DNA of 64,000 bases, taken from positions 4,960,001 through 5,024,000 of the forward strand of contig NZ_AP017313.1 of NCBI RefSeq assembly GCF_002355435.1. Reading direction: 5' to 3'. Below, piece after piece: positions 7,681-17,546 of the stretch. Within the stretch, counting starts at the first letter, position 1; the number at the start of each line of letters is the position of its first letter. A program made the translations under genes and the position numbers. This stretch comes from Mucilaginibacter gotjawali. GTDB lineage: Bacteria; Bacteroidota; Bacteroidia; Sphingobacteriales; Sphingobacteriaceae. The notes below the pieces were generated by a model. It made no database searches, was not told the DNA's origin, and saw nothing but the letters and a program-made list of their open reading frames with translations.

Positions 7681-9291
7681 ATGAAAAAAAACATACTGTT
7701 AGCAACGCTTTCCGGTTTACTACTTTGGATTGGCTGGCCGCCTACGCATTACACAACTTTTTTATTATTTGTGGGATTAGTACCGATGCTGGTTGCTATT
7801 GAAAGCATTATTCAATCCAACGCAAGCAAAAAAGGTAAAAAAATATTCGGCACCGCTTTTATCGGCTTTTTTGTTTGGAACATTCTATCTATTTTCTGGG
7901 TTTACAATTCTTTAAAAGTGATTGGTGAGGTGGTGGCCGTACCTGTTTCATTTATACCTTACTCCTTAGGGCCACTGTTAATGGCGACTGCTTGCTGGCT
8001 GTATTACCGGTTACGGTTAATAACAAACCGCAACTTCAGTTTATTTGGATTGATTTGTTTTTGGATAGCTTACGAATACCTGAATCAAAGCTGGGATCTT
8101 AAATTCCCCTGGATGACATTGGGTAATGGTTTGGCGGTCTCGCACCAATGGGTGCAATGGTATGAATATACCGGGGTATATGGCGGCACGCTTTGGATCT
8201 GGACGATAAACATCCTATTATTTTTAGTTTACACGGGGTTAAAAGAGGGGCAAAACAAATTCTCAAGATTAAAACTGATCACTGTATTTGTTCTGGTTTT
8301 AATACTGCCTGTAAGCTACTCACTGTTCACTTATTATAATTACCACGAGCAAAACAACCCCTCAAATATTGTGGTGGCACAACCCAATATAGACCCCTAT
8401 GCAAAGGAATCAACAATGCCTGCATCATTGCAATTGAGTATATTAACCCATATTTCCGATTCGCTGGGACAGGCCAACACCGAGTTTTTTATCTGGCCGG
8501 AAACTGCCATTGCAGAAGAGATCAACGAGGATAATATCCGCACCAATACCTACTTTTTGCAAGCGCAGCATTTTTTAAACAAGTATAAAAATGGCAATTT
8601 ATTAACCGGCGCCGAGACCTATAAGATCTATAATAACCAGGCCACGCCAACGGCAGCTTACGACGAAGAGCATAATATATATTCTGATAGTTTCAACACC
8701 GCTATAAACATTGAGAACTCTGCCGAGGTACAATTCTATCATAAATCCAAACTGGTTCCGGGTGTTGAGGCATTGCCTTTCCCATCAGCATTGGCGTTTT
8801 TAAAACCTGTTTTTGCACATTTGGGCGGGGCCACAGGCAGCTATGCCGGCCAAAAAGATCCGGGTGTTTTTTATGCGCAAAGTGGCATTGGCGTTACACC
8901 GGCAATTTGCTACGAAACGCTTTGGGGCGGATGGATAGCGGAATCGGTAAAAAAAGGTTCACAATTTATTGCCATTATCACTAACGATGGCTGGTGGGAA
9001 GACACCCCCGGCAAAGACCAGCACCTGGATTATGCCAAACTCCGCGCCATTGAAACCCGCAGATGGGTTTGCCGATCGGCCAATACCGGCATTTCAGCTT
9101 TCATTGACCAGCGAGGCGATGTGGTGCAGCAAACCAAATGGTGGGTACGTACGGCTATCAAACAAGATATCAATCTCAACTCGGATATTACTTTTTACGT
9201 GCAATATGGAGATTACCTGGCCAAAATTGGTAGCCTGCTGGCGTTATTGGGGATAGTTTTTATTGGTATAAAAATGGCAATCCGAAAATAA
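7681..9291 (+). CDS. lnt: Apolipoprotein N-acyltransferase
   Basis: Adds the third acyl chain to the N-terminal Cys of lipoproteins at the outer face of the inner membrane. Residues 1-220 hold about six to seven membrane helices. The periplasmic nitrilase domain follows, with the triad E274 (WPETAIAEE), K355 (YHKSKLVPG) and C410 (AICYETLWGG), and a last helix near the C-terminus (LLALLGIVFIGIKM). At 536 residues it is full length. It fits the many lipoproteins in this window. Expressed alone. Confidence 0.95.
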   Translation: MKKNILLATLSGLLLWIGWPPTHYTTFLLFVGLVPMLVAIESIIQSNASKKGKKIFGTAFIGFFVWNILSIFWVYNSLKVIGEVVAVPVSFIPYSLGPLLMATACWLYYRLRLITNRNFSLFGLICFWIAYEYLNQSWDLKFPWMTLGNGLAVSHQWVQWYEYTGVYGGTLWIWTINILLFLVYTGLKEGQNKFSRLKLITVFVLVLILPVSYSLFTYYNYHEQNNPSNIVVAQPNIDPYAKESTMPASLQLSILTHISDSLGQANTEFFIWPETAIAEEINEDNIRTNTYFLQAQHFLNKYKNGNLLTGAETYKIYNNQATPTAAYDEEHNIYSDSFNTAINIENSAEVQFYHKSKLVPGVEALPFPSALAFLKPVFAHLGGATGSYAGQKDPGVFYAQSGIGVTPAICYETLWGGWIAESVKKGSQFIAIITNDGWWEDTPGKDQHLDYAKLRAIETRRWVCRSANTGISAFIDQRGDVVQQTKWWVRTAIKQDINLNSDITFYVQYGDYLAKIGSLLALLGIVFIGIKMAIRK

Positions 9292-9325
9292 GCTGACTTA
9301 AAACTTCCGACTCGAGACTTTAGGC

Positions 9326-10183
9326 TTACTCCCCACCTTCCCTGCTCAAAATAAATTCCATCAAATCATGGATTGGCTGGCGGATGATCTTACCAACATG
9401 CACGCCGTTTTCTTTACAGGCCGCTTTCAGCTCATCCGAAAAAACAAAGGCTATCGAACCCACAAAATGGCATTTAAATTTATAGTATTGAGGGTACCAC
9501 TTTATATTGGTTTCAATAAATTCAACCATGCCTTTATGCAAAAGGTTTTGCGCGTAGTTTGTACTTCTTATTTTTGTCAGAAATTTACTAAACGCCGCCA
9601 GGTACGAATTTGGATTAGGGGTTTGATAAACATTCCTGATCACTATTTCCTTGGTAATATGGTAATCTTCATCAAATTTAGCACTGATATCCAACGGCAT
9701 ATTACCGTATAAAAAATCAGTAATCAAAGCCTTGCCGAACCATGAACCTGACCCTTCATCGCCCAAAACAAAACCTAAACCATGCTGACCGGAATGGATT
9801 TCGGCCCCATCAAAGTATGAAATATTTGAACCCGTGCCCAAAACACAACAAAGGCCTTTTTCGGCTCCGCAGGTGGCATAGGCACTGCCAAGAAGGTCAC
9901 TATCTACACTGATATATGATTTATTAAATAATTGGCTAAGGGCATTGGAAACGATCTCGTGCCTGTCCGGGCTGGAGCAGCCTGCCCCAAAAAAATAAAT
10001 TTCTGTGATCTCAGGGGCATAGGCAATCATATCGGCTGCCTGCTCCTGTAAAATTTTTACGATCTCTTTTTCGGTTAAAAAATATGGGTTAAGCCCGGAT
10101 GTTCTAAATTGCTTTACTTCACCCGTTGAAAGTTTAAGCAACCAGTCTGTTTTTGACGACCCGCTATCAGCTACCAAGATCAT
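9326..10183 (-). CDS. N-acetylglucosamine-kinase-like ATPase (BadF/BadG family)
   Basis: ASKHA-fold sugar kinase. MILVADSGSSKTDWLL is the phosphate-1 loop, VLGTGSNISYF the second phosphate loop and GDEGSGSWFGKAL the sugar-side loop typical of bacterial GlcNAc kinases of the BadF/BadG/BcrA family. Length of 285 residues is usual. It probably phosphorylates amino sugars recycled from peptidoglycan or chitin, although substrate cannot be told from sequence. Its ATG overlaps the stop of the upstream response regulator by 4 bp (ATGA), so translation is likely coupled. Confidence 0.88.
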   Translation of the reverse strand: MILVADSGSSKTDWLLKLSTGEVKQFRTSGLNPYFLTEKEIVKILQEQAADMIAYAPEITEIYFFGAGCSSPDRHEIVSNALSQLFNKSYISVDSDLLGSAYATCGAEKGLCCVLGTGSNISYFDGAEIHSGQHGLGFVLGDEGSGSWFGKALITDFLYGNMPLDISAKFDEDYHITKEIVIRNVYQTPNPNSYLAAFSKFLTKIRSTNYAQNLLHKGMVEFIETNIKWYPQYYKFKCHFVGSIAFVFSDELKAACKENGVHVGKIIRQPIHDLMEFILSREGGE

Positions 10184-10569
10184 TGGCTAAGTTCTTCGAG
10201 TGCTTTTTGAGTAAGTGGTTTATGAATAAACTGGGTAATATATTTATTATCGGTTGATTTCCGCATATCCAGCGGGTCAAGAGATGATGAAAGCATAAAT
10301 ATTTTGATACCGGATTTGTCGATATCTATTTTGTCATAGTCTTCCAAAAATTCGAACCCACCCATGCCAGGCATCCTTACATCCAGGAAAATAACATCGG
10401 GTTTGATTGTTCCGTTGCTTAACGCGCTTATAGCCTCCTGTGCCGAACGCACCACTGTAATATTGTCGGCGAAGTTGCTGGCTTCCAAAATTTTACGCGT
10501 AACAAAATTGTCGATGTAATTGTCGTCGATCAACAAACAGTTTTTAAATCGGTTAGCCATTGAGTTCAA
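10180..10569 (-). CDS. Single-domain response regulator
   Basis: CheY-like receiver only: CLLIDDNYIDNFVTRKIL carries the acidic pair, VIFLDVRMPGMGGFEFL the phosphorylated Asp, FMLSSS the conserved Ser/Thr and HKPL the conserved Lys. The short acceptor-type sequence DDN.IDN is typical of Bacteroidota receivers that pair with hybrid histidine kinases. No kinase is nearby. Coupled by ATGA overlap to the sugar kinase gene. A second in-frame ATG lies 9 bp downstream. Confidence 0.9.
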   Translation of the reverse strand: MNSMANRFKNCLLIDDNYIDNFVTRKILEASNFADNITVVRSAQEAISALSNGTIKPDVIFLDVRMPGMGGFEFLEDYDKIDIDKSGIKIFMLSSSLDPLDMRKSTDNKYITQFIHKPLTQKALEELSQ

Positions 10570-10881
10570 AAATAGCTTTTTCAGTCAATTTAAAAAATTC
10601 TGTGCCGCTTTTTATTTTTTTACGCTGATTACACCGATTGTTTTGTGATCACACCGATTTTTCGCCGACCAAAATTGGTGATATTTGACGGCCAAACGCA
10701 GTCAACTACTCACTTAATCAACCTAATCAACTCCCCATTGTGTCAGGTATTTTACAAATCTTTCCGGGCCCGGACAGTAAAATTTTAATAAATTGCCCCT
10801 CATAGTTTTTAAGTAAACTAAATATTCAACTTTTTGATTAATTATTCCCGGGTTACCGGGTTTCAAAACCTGCTCATCTCA
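10570..10881. other. Divergent spacer with short repeated words
   Basis: The spacer holds CACCGATT twice (10631-10661 region) and a TTGATTAGG-type word as ACTTAATCAACCTAATCAAC near 10711. No gene is seen. Both flanking genes must be transcribed from it, but no convincing promoter pair was found. Confidence 0.4.
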
Positions 10882-12690
10882 ATGAAAACAATTAAGTTAG
10901 CGCCCGTTTTATTAATAATGGTATTTTTTATGGATGTTAATACAAGTAAAGCAACCCAAACAACTGGAGCTACCCATATTGCATATACAGTAACTTTCCC
11001 TGAGGCTCAGGCGCACTACGCGGATATTGAAATGAATATTTCAGGCCTGCACCAAAACGGCCTTGACCTTAAAATGCCGGTTTGGACACCGGGATCGTAC
11101 CTGGTGCGGGAGTTTGCAAAAAACATCGAATCTTTCAACGTATCGGCAAATGGCAAAACCCTGGCATCACCCAAAACCAGCAAAAACTGCTGGCATGTCA
11201 ACACCGCCGGATTATCGGCCATAAACGTTAAATACAGGGTTTATTGTTTTGAGATCTCGGTACGTACCAGTTTTGTTGATGCCTCGCATGGATTCCTTTC
11301 AACAACGGGCATTTTTATTTATCCTGATAAAATGCTGCACCTGCCATCAACCGTTCATATTGTACCTTACAAGGGCTGGACAAAGGTGTCCACAAGTTTG
11401 GATATGGTAAATAATGATCCGTTTACCCGCTATTCGCCCAATTTCGATATTCTTTTTGATTCGCCCATTGAAATTGGCAACCAGGATGTTTTTGGTTTTG
11501 ATGCTGCTGGTGTAAAGTATGAAGTGTGTATGGTTGGCGGCGGAAATTATGACAAAGAACGCCTTAAAACCGACATGGCCAAAATAGTTGAAACAGAAAC
11601 CAATGTTTTTGGCGAAAACCCTAACAAACATTATGTTTTTATTGTCCATAATTACCTCCGCGGCGGTGGTGGTTTAGAACATTTAAGCTCTACCACTTTG
11701 GGCGCTTCAAGAGATAGTTATGCCACCGAAAGCGGGTACCGCAACTTTTTGGGACTTGTTGCCCATGAACATTTTCACTTATGGAATGTAAAACGTCTGC
11801 GTCCTTTTGTGCTCGGGCCCTTTGACTATGATAAAGAAAATTACACTACTGACCTTTGGATAGCCGAAGGTTTTACGGCTTATTACCAGAACCGGGTTTT
11901 GCGCCACGCGAACCTGGTAACACCTGATATTTTCCTGACCACCGTAGCCGCAGAAATGAGCGTAATGGAAAACCAGCCGGGCGCCAAAATTCAACCCTTA
12001 GCAGAAGCAAGTTATGATGCCTGGATAAAAGCCTACCGCCCGAACGAAAATTCAATTAACTCCACCATTTCATACTACGATAAAGGGGCGGAAGTGGCCA
12101 CCCTGCTCGACCTGGAGATCATCAATGATTCTAAAGGAAAATACTGCCTTAATGATGTGATGAAATATATGTATAATACTTATTACAAAGGAAAAAAACG
12201 CGGTTATAAGGACATTGAATTTAAACATGGGCTTGAGAAATTTGCAGGCAAAAACCTGGATGATTTTTATGCTAAATATGTAACCGGCCTTGCCCCTATT
12301 GATTACAATCACTACCTGGGATACGCCGGTTATAAAGTTACCGACGAGTTGGTTTCTACCAATGATCCAACGCTCGGTATCACCTTTGCCGCTAACAATC
12401 CTAAAAAAATAATTTCTTCAGTGCTTCGTGGTAGCGCGGCATGGATTGACGGCATTAATGTGAATGACGAACTCACAGCAGTTGACGGCGCACCGGTGAC
12501 TGATGCAGCCACCATACTAAACGGCAAAAAACCGGGCGATAAAATTACCGTAACAGTTTTACGCGACGGCCTGCCACTAACACTTCCGGTTACCCTGCTG
12601 AGGAACAACAAGGTTAATTTTAAAGTAGAAGCACTACCCAACCCAACGCCGCAACAACTTGTGGTACAGAAGAAATGGTTGGGCTTGTAG
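10882..12690 (+). CDS. M61 family metallopeptidase with PDZ domain
   Basis: Secreted or periplasmic zinc aminopeptidase. Start at 10882 gives the signal peptide MKTIKLAPVLLIMVFFMDVN; the longer frame upstream adds a non-signal stretch. The M61 N-terminal beta domain (WTPGSYLVREFAKNIE) is followed by the zinc site HEHFH (LVAHEHFHLWNVKRLRP) with third ligand in WIAEGFTAYY. A PDZ domain occupies roughly the last 110 residues (GSAAWIDGINVNDEL). About 602 residues, normal for this family. After its stop comes a TTGGTTGGTTAA word. Confidence 0.93.
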   Translation: MKTIKLAPVLLIMVFFMDVNTSKATQTTGATHIAYTVTFPEAQAHYADIEMNISGLHQNGLDLKMPVWTPGSYLVREFAKNIESFNVSANGKTLASPKTSKNCWHVNTAGLSAINVKYRVYCFEISVRTSFVDASHGFLSTTGIFIYPDKMLHLPSTVHIVPYKGWTKVSTSLDMVNNDPFTRYSPNFDILFDSPIEIGNQDVFGFDAAGVKYEVCMVGGGNYDKERLKTDMAKIVETETNVFGENPNKHYVFIVHNYLRGGGGLEHLSSTTLGASRDSYATESGYRNFLGLVAHEHFHLWNVKRLRPFVLGPFDYDKENYTTDLWIAEGFTAYYQNRVLRHANLVTPDIFLTTVAAEMSVMENQPGAKIQPLAEASYDAWIKAYRPNENSINSTISYYDKGAEVATLLDLEIINDSKGKYCLNDVMKYMYNTYYKGKKRGYKDIEFKHGLEKFAGKNLDDFYAKYVTGLAPIDYNHYLGYAGYKVTDELVSTNDPTLGITFAANNPKKIISSVLRGSAAWIDGINVNDELTAVDGAPVTDAATILNGKKPGDKITVTVLRDGLPLTLPVTLLRNNKVNFKVEALPNPTPQQLVVQKKWLGL

Positions 12691-12796
12691 ATTGGTTGGT
12701 TAATGGAGTCGACTAAGTTTTTCTTCGTCCTGCAAAACATTTTAGGTGCATTGGTGATTATAGTATCTATAAGTCATTAACTAACATACAGCTACC

Positions 12797-12952
12797 ATGA
12801 ACTCAATATTATACCTCGTGGCCTTTATCCTGGTGATATTGTGGGCCATCGGATTTTTTTTTATGGCCATAGGCGGCTTAATCCACATTTTACTGATCAT
12901 TGCGCTTATTTCTATTGTGCTTGGGCTGATCAGGAGACCAACAGCAATTTAG
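12797..12952 (+). CDS. Lmo0937-type small membrane protein
   Basis: A 51-residue frame beginning MNSILYLVAFILVILW and ending LGLIRRPTAI, too short for routine ORF calling. Two hydrophobic helices are separated by FFMAIGGLIH, matching the lmo0937/DUF5670 family of stress-linked small membrane proteins. It lies immediately before a bidirectional terminator and faces a DUF892 stress gene. Confidence 0.75.
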   Translation: MNSILYLVAFILVILWAIGFFFMAIGGLIHILLIIALISIVLGLIRRPTAI

Positions 12953-12974
12953 ACTCATCCGATGAGCAATGACA

Positions 12975-13005
12975 AAAAAAGCTACCCTACTTGGATAGCT
13001 TTTTT
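12975..13005 (+). terminator. Bidirectional intrinsic terminator
   Basis: AAAAAAGCTA at 12975-12984 pairs with TAGCTTTTTT at 12996-13005, with U-tracts on either strand. It serves the small membrane protein on the plus strand and the DUF892 gene on the minus strand. Confidence 0.7.
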
Positions 13006-13029
13006 GTTATTGCTGCCATGTGCTTAATG

Positions 13030-13602
13030 TTATTCGCTTTCGTGGGCTCCTTTTTGATTAATGCTGTTTTCCGCTATTTTGCTCAGCATGTTATCAGCAT
13101 TTTTTTCCTCCTGCAAAGTAGCATCCAACAGGCTTGCGGCTTCAGTGTAGCCCAATACGGTGGCCAGCGTCTTTAAAGTCCCATAGGACGCTATCTCGTA
13201 ATGTTCAACTTTTTGAGCGGCTGAAATAATGCCGGCGTCCCTGGTAAAGCTGCCTTTCTTTGTTTCCGAAATTATTTCTTCTCCTTCTTTAATCAACCCG
13301 GCCATCGCTTCGCATTTTTTTGCCACTGCTTTTTCATCGATAGACTCAAAAGCGCTTTCAAGCCGCGTCACATGATTTTCCGTTTCGTTTAGGTGATTTT
13401 CAATAGCAGTGCGCAACTCGTCAGATGTTGCAGCTTTCGCCATTTTCGGCAGTGCGGATACCAGGTGTTTTTCTGCCCAGTAAATATCCTTTAATTCGTC
13501 GATAAACAATTCATTTAATGCAGATTCTTCTACTCCGGGAGTTTCAACTGCGTTTTTTTGTTTAGTTTTTATGATTTGATGTTTGTAGTGTCTCCTAAAC
13601 AT
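13030..13602 (-). CDS. DUF892 (YciE/YciF-like) ferritin-like protein
   Basis: Helical ferritin-like protein of the YciE/YciF group, linked to osmotic and oxidative stress. ELFIDELKDIYWAEKHLV is the family's opening helix with metal-ligand acidic residues. ENHLNETENHVTRLE and EHYEIASYGTLK supply the further E/H ligands. The first 20 residues (MFRRHYKHQIIKTKQ) are basic and may be an extension; an internal start is not available. A second, more divergent copy lies at 54867-55382. Confidence 0.88.
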   Translation of the reverse strand: MFRRHYKHQIIKTKQKNAVETPGVEESALNELFIDELKDIYWAEKHLVSALPKMAKAATSDELRTAIENHLNETENHVTRLESAFESIDEKAVAKKCEAMAGLIKEGEEIISETKKGSFTRDAGIISAAQKVEHYEIASYGTLKTLATVLGYTEAASLLDATLQEEKNADNMLSKIAENSINQKGAHESE

Positions 13603-13658
13603 TAATCATACCAACATTTCTCAATTAGAAATTTATTTAATTATAAAGATTTAAATAT

Positions 13659-16163
13659 TCATTTTTTCAATAATTCCAGGGCTTTTTTCAAGTCTGCCTT
13701 TGTATTTGTCAGCTCCTTCCAAGGGTCATTGATCTTTTTTACACGATCTTTCATATTAAAAATCGTATAGTCGGATAACTTAAGGTCGTAGTTCACTTCA
13801 CTCCATTTGAGCGGAGCTGAAACGGTAGCACCGGGCCTTGGCCGTACCGAATAGGGGCAAGCCACCGTTTGGCCCCGGCGGTTTTGCAAAAAATCGATAT
13901 AGACTTTATTTTTTCGTTTGGCTGGGCTCCGTTCAACGCTGGTAGTGTCAGGCAGTTCAGTGTGTATCAAATTTGCTGCGTATTCTGCAAACATTTTAAC
14001 AAAGTCATAGTCGTATTTAGCACCCAGGTAGCAATAAATATGCAGGCCTTTTGATCCGGACGTTTTTATAAAAACCTCCAGTTTCATGCGTTCAAAAATT
14101 TCTTTTGTTTTTAGTGCCGCATCAACGGCATAGCTAAACGGCACATCATGCGGATCAAGATCAATAACTATATAATCCGGATTCTCCGGCGTTTTATATG
14201 AACTAAGCCATGGATTGATCTCGATGCAGCCTAAATTCACCATATACAAAAGCGTGGCAGCACCATCGCCTATAATGTAATGTATGTGCTTATCATTACT
14301 TTCTGAATAAAGCGATTCGGTTTTAATAAAATCGGGCAGGTGAGCGGTATCCGTATCTTTTTGAAAAAAACCGGGGTCGCCGGTACCGTTTGGCTGCCGG
14401 CGCATGGATATAGGTTTATCCTTTAAATAAGGAACTATCCAATCAGCCATGTCCCTGTAATAATTAATAAGCTGCCCCTTGGTTATCCCCTCTTCCTTCC
14501 AGAATACCTTATTCAGGTGGGTGACTTTCAAATTTTTGCGACCGATGGTGATAACCTCCTCGTCGGCCAGCTGTGTATCGGGTGTTTCCATAATTACCTT
14601 TTCTGATTTTTTATCCATCCTTAAACCTTTGAATACCGGGTGCCGCAGATGCTTATCAGCCGTCCATTCAGCATACCATACTTCGCAAACCAATTTTGGT
14701 TTTATCCAGGTTATTTTGTTCCGCCGGATTATTTTTTCTTCAAAAGGTTTTTTATCGGTTTCCAGCGGGTGCATTTTTTCATAAAGCTCCTTAATACCGG
14801 CCTCATTAAAACCTGTACCGCAGTTGCCGATATATTGCATTTTATCGCCGGGCTTAATGCCCAGGATCAACGAGCCAAAATATTTGCGCGAACCTTCAGG
14901 AGCTGTGTACCCGCAAATAATTGCCTCCTGCGAATTTTGAAGTTTAAACTTCAGCCAGTGATCAGTACGTTTGCCACTGTTATAGTAACTATGGCTATCC
15001 TTTCCTATTATTCCCTCCCATCCTTCTTTCTTCGCCTTTTCCAAATAAACAGTTCCCTTTCCTTCGATATGATCATTATAAATAATGTCCTTCGAATCAA
15101 TCGACTTCAGTAAAGATTTTAACAATTCTTTCCTCCTGACCAGCTCCATCCCACGCAAGTCGTGCCCGTCAAAGTTCAGCAGGTCAAAAACATAATACTT
15201 TAGCTTCAATTCGCGGGTATCGCCCTCATATTGCTGTATATCCTGGAAACTACTTTTGCCACTTTTGTCTTCAATAACCAATTCCCCATCCAAAATGGCC
15301 TTTTGCGGAACGGACTTCAACTCATCCACTATCTTACTATAGTCCTTGCTAAAATCAATGTCGTTGCGCGAGATGAGCCGGGCTTTACTGCCTGTATATC
15401 CTATAGCCCGGTAGCCATCCAGTTTGCGCTCAAATATCCAGTCGTCGCTATCAAATACTTTCGGCGCCAGTTTTGCCATCATGGGGGTATAGGGTTTACC
15501 GGCAGTCGCCTCATTATCAGCAGCTATGGCTGCTTCGCCGTCTTCAACGTTCTTTTCTTTGGTTTTTATTTTTTTTGATAAAGGCAGAGTTGTCGCCTCC
15601 CCGTGTTTGTTGTTTTTTAGCGCCTTTATCTTTTCGGGCACCAGGTCTTCGCTGTTAAAATGCCGTTGGGCAAATTCATCGTTATGCTTAATCAGCAGCC
15701 ACGAATTATCTTCAGCGTTATGCAGCTTTACCAGGGCAAATTCTCCTTTTAAAATTTCGCCCTTCAGCCTGAATTTTAAATTACCTGATTTTAGCCCGGC
15801 CCGCAATGTTTTTACATCGTCTTCCCGGTTTTCAGCCAGCGACGTATATGTTCCCTTGTCCCAGATTAAAACTACTCCGGCCCCGTAATTTCCCTGGGGT
15901 ATAACGCCTTCAAAGTTGCGGTAATCATAGGGATGGTCTTCCACCATCATGGCTAAACGTTTGTCGTTCGGATCCATTGAGGGGCCTTTTGGTACGGCCC
16001 AGCTTTTCAGTACGCCATCAAGTTCGAGCCTGAAATCATAATGCAGGTGCGAAGCATGATGCCGCTGTACCACGAAGGATAAAGTTTTCGTTTTGCTTTT
16101 GCCGCTTTTTGGTTCGGCAGTCTTCTTAAAATCACGCTTTCTGAAATAATCAAGCAAACTCAT
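13659..16163 (-). CDS. ligD: ATP-dependent DNA ligase LigD (PE-LIG-POL)
   Basis: Repairs double-strand breaks by non-homologous end joining with Ku. The 834-residue product has all three parts: a 3'-phosphoesterase domain at about 25-180 (QRHHASHLHYDFRLE), an ATP-dependent ligase domain at about 220-530 with nucleotidyl Lys247 in ERKLDGYRA, and a polymerase/primase domain at about 555-830 (MRRQPNG, VIDLDPHDV). The order PE-LIG-POL is common outside mycobacteria. Starts 1 bp after the ku stop, so the two are an operon. Confidence 0.97.
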   Translation of the reverse strand: MSLLDYFRKRDFKKTAEPKSGKSKTKTLSFVVQRHHASHLHYDFRLELDGVLKSWAVPKGPSMDPNDKRLAMMVEDHPYDYRNFEGVIPQGNYGAGVVLIWDKGTYTSLAENREDDVKTLRAGLKSGNLKFRLKGEILKGEFALVKLHNAEDNSWLLIKHNDEFAQRHFNSEDLVPEKIKALKNNKHGEATTLPLSKKIKTKEKNVEDGEAAIAADNEATAGKPYTPMMAKLAPKVFDSDDWIFERKLDGYRAIGYTGSKARLISRNDIDFSKDYSKIVDELKSVPQKAILDGELVIEDKSGKSSFQDIQQYEGDTRELKLKYYVFDLLNFDGHDLRGMELVRRKELLKSLLKSIDSKDIIYNDHIEGKGTVYLEKAKKEGWEGIIGKDSHSYYNSGKRTDHWLKFKLQNSQEAIICGYTAPEGSRKYFGSLILGIKPGDKMQYIGNCGTGFNEAGIKELYEKMHPLETDKKPFEEKIIRRNKITWIKPKLVCEVWYAEWTADKHLRHPVFKGLRMDKKSEKVIMETPDTQLADEEVITIGRKNLKVTHLNKVFWKEEGITKGQLINYYRDMADWIVPYLKDKPISMRRQPNGTGDPGFFQKDTDTAHLPDFIKTESLYSESNDKHIHYIIGDGAATLLYMVNLGCIEINPWLSSYKTPENPDYIVIDLDPHDVPFSYAVDAALKTKEIFERMKLEVFIKTSGSKGLHIYCYLGAKYDYDFVKMFAEYAANLIHTELPDTTSVERSPAKRKNKVYIDFLQNRRGQTVACPYSVRPRPGATVSAPLKWSEVNYDLKLSDYTIFNMKDRVKKINDPWKELTNTKADLKKALELLKK

Positions 16164-16164
16164 A

Positions 16165-16935
16165 TCAAGCTCCTTTCTTGCTATTAAGGCTTTGCATCAG
16201 TTGTTCGTACAGGTCGTCGCCGGTAGCTTTGGCAGGTTTCATTTTTTTAACAGTTGCCCTTTTACCTTTCGCTTTGGCCTTAATGATCTTTAAAAGCTCA
16301 TTATTATATTCATCTTTAAATTTCGAAACGTCAAAATGTTCAGCATATTGGTTGATGAGCGCCATGCCGACGTCCAGCTCCTTCTTGCTTACTGCAACGT
16401 CTTTTGCTACATTCAGGTCATCCATGCTGCGGATCTCCTGCGCAAAACGGATGCGGGTTACTACCAGCACATGTTCCACCGGGTGTACAATGCAAAGCGA
16501 CTCTGTGGTACGCAATACAAACCTGGCCAGGCCGGCTTTTTTTGATTTCACCAACGCCTCAACCAGCAGGGCATATGCTTTATTATTTTTAGCGTCCGGT
16601 TCGGCGTAATAGGAAGTTTCGTAATACATGGGGTTAACATCGCCGATATCCACAAAGCTTTCTATCTCGATGACCTTGCTTTTTTCGGGCGCTGCATCTT
16701 CAAAATCCTGATCGTCTACTATTACATAATCGTCGTTCAGTTTATAGCCTTTAACAATTTCATCGTAAGGCACTTCTTTATGTGTATTTTCATTAACGCG
16801 CTGGTAACGGATATGCGCATGATCGCGACCATCCAGCATATCAAAATCCAGCGAACTGCTTTGAACCGCTGAATATAATTTAACCGGGATACTAACCAGG
16901 CCAAAGCCAAGTGAACCTTTCCAGATAGGTCTCAT
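16165..16935 (-). CDS. ku: Ku DNA end-binding protein
   Basis: Bacterial Ku forms a ring on DNA ends and recruits LigD. MRPIWKGSLGFGLVSIPVKLY is the canonical N-terminus (only part cited: IWKGSLGFGLVSIPVKL), followed by the Ku beta-barrel core and a Lys-rich C-terminal tail (KAKGKRATVKKMKPAKA) that fits DNA binding. Length of 256 residues is typical. First gene of the ku-ligD operon. A TATATTTA box lies on the minus strand at 16953-16960. Confidence 0.96.
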   Translation of the reverse strand: MRPIWKGSLGFGLVSIPVKLYSAVQSSSLDFDMLDGRDHAHIRYQRVNENTHKEVPYDEIVKGYKLNDDYVIVDDQDFEDAAPEKSKVIEIESFVDIGDVNPMYYETSYYAEPDAKNNKAYALLVEALVKSKKAGLARFVLRTTESLCIVHPVEHVLVVTRIRFAQEIRSMDDLNVAKDVAVSKKELDVGMALINQYAEHFDVSKFKDEYNNELLKIIKAKAKGKRATVKKMKPAKATGDDLYEQLMQSLNSKKGA

Positions 16936-17072
16936 AGGTAGATGTTTATACGTAAATATAACTCAAAAAAAGCGAGCGGGTTCAGAATAAATTTAACTGC
17001 CCTGCCTGGCAGGTTGACGGGGTATTAGGCAGATCTTAGTTGCAGCCGGCTATGGTTACCGAGCCGTTAGAT

Positions 17073-17471
17073 TCAACCAATATCCCTTAGCTCCGCGTTA
17101 AGTTCATTATCTTGCGCTAAAACAGGCTGATGATCGTAATTTTTCAGCGGGCGAAGCCTTGTTTCAGCAGGCATATTATAATTTTCAACTATTTCCTCCT
17201 CATTCCGTTGCGGGATGGGTGTTTCGCGGGCATAGCTATAACCCAATCTCTTATTTTCCTCTTCAATAAAATTAAACAAATCGCCAAGGCATGCGTAAAC
17301 AGCCCGTAAATATTTAAAGTTGGTGGATGTAAGGACTTTCCCCGGATCATCCGGCCCTTTACCCGGTTCACAAAAATTAAGCTTTGTGATGATGCCATTT
17401 ACAAGTTCGGCATTAAATTTCCCTTCGTTATGCCATGATAGGGTGTTTTTTACTTCTCTGAAATGATCCAT
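17073..17471 (-). CDS. Unknown 132-residue protein
   Basis: No family recognised. The product is soluble with a helical middle (NFKYLRAVYACLGDLFNFIEEE is in that part) and a polar, disordered-looking C-terminal third (PQRNEEEIVENYNMPAETR). No signal peptide. It lies upstream of ku on the same strand but is separated by 137 bp, so it may or may not be co-transcribed with the repair operon. Confidence 0.55.
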   Translation of the reverse strand: MDHFREVKNTLSWHNEGKFNAELVNGIITKLNFCEPGKGPDDPGKVLTSTNFKYLRAVYACLGDLFNFIEEENKRLGYSYARETPIPQRNEEEIVENYNMPAETRLRPLKNYDHQPVLAQDNELNAELRDIG

Positions 17472-17546
17472 TTTCTCAGTAATTTTTTGTCATTTAAAAA
17501 CGCATTTAACATCCACACAATTAACTCAATACGATGGCGTCTGCTA

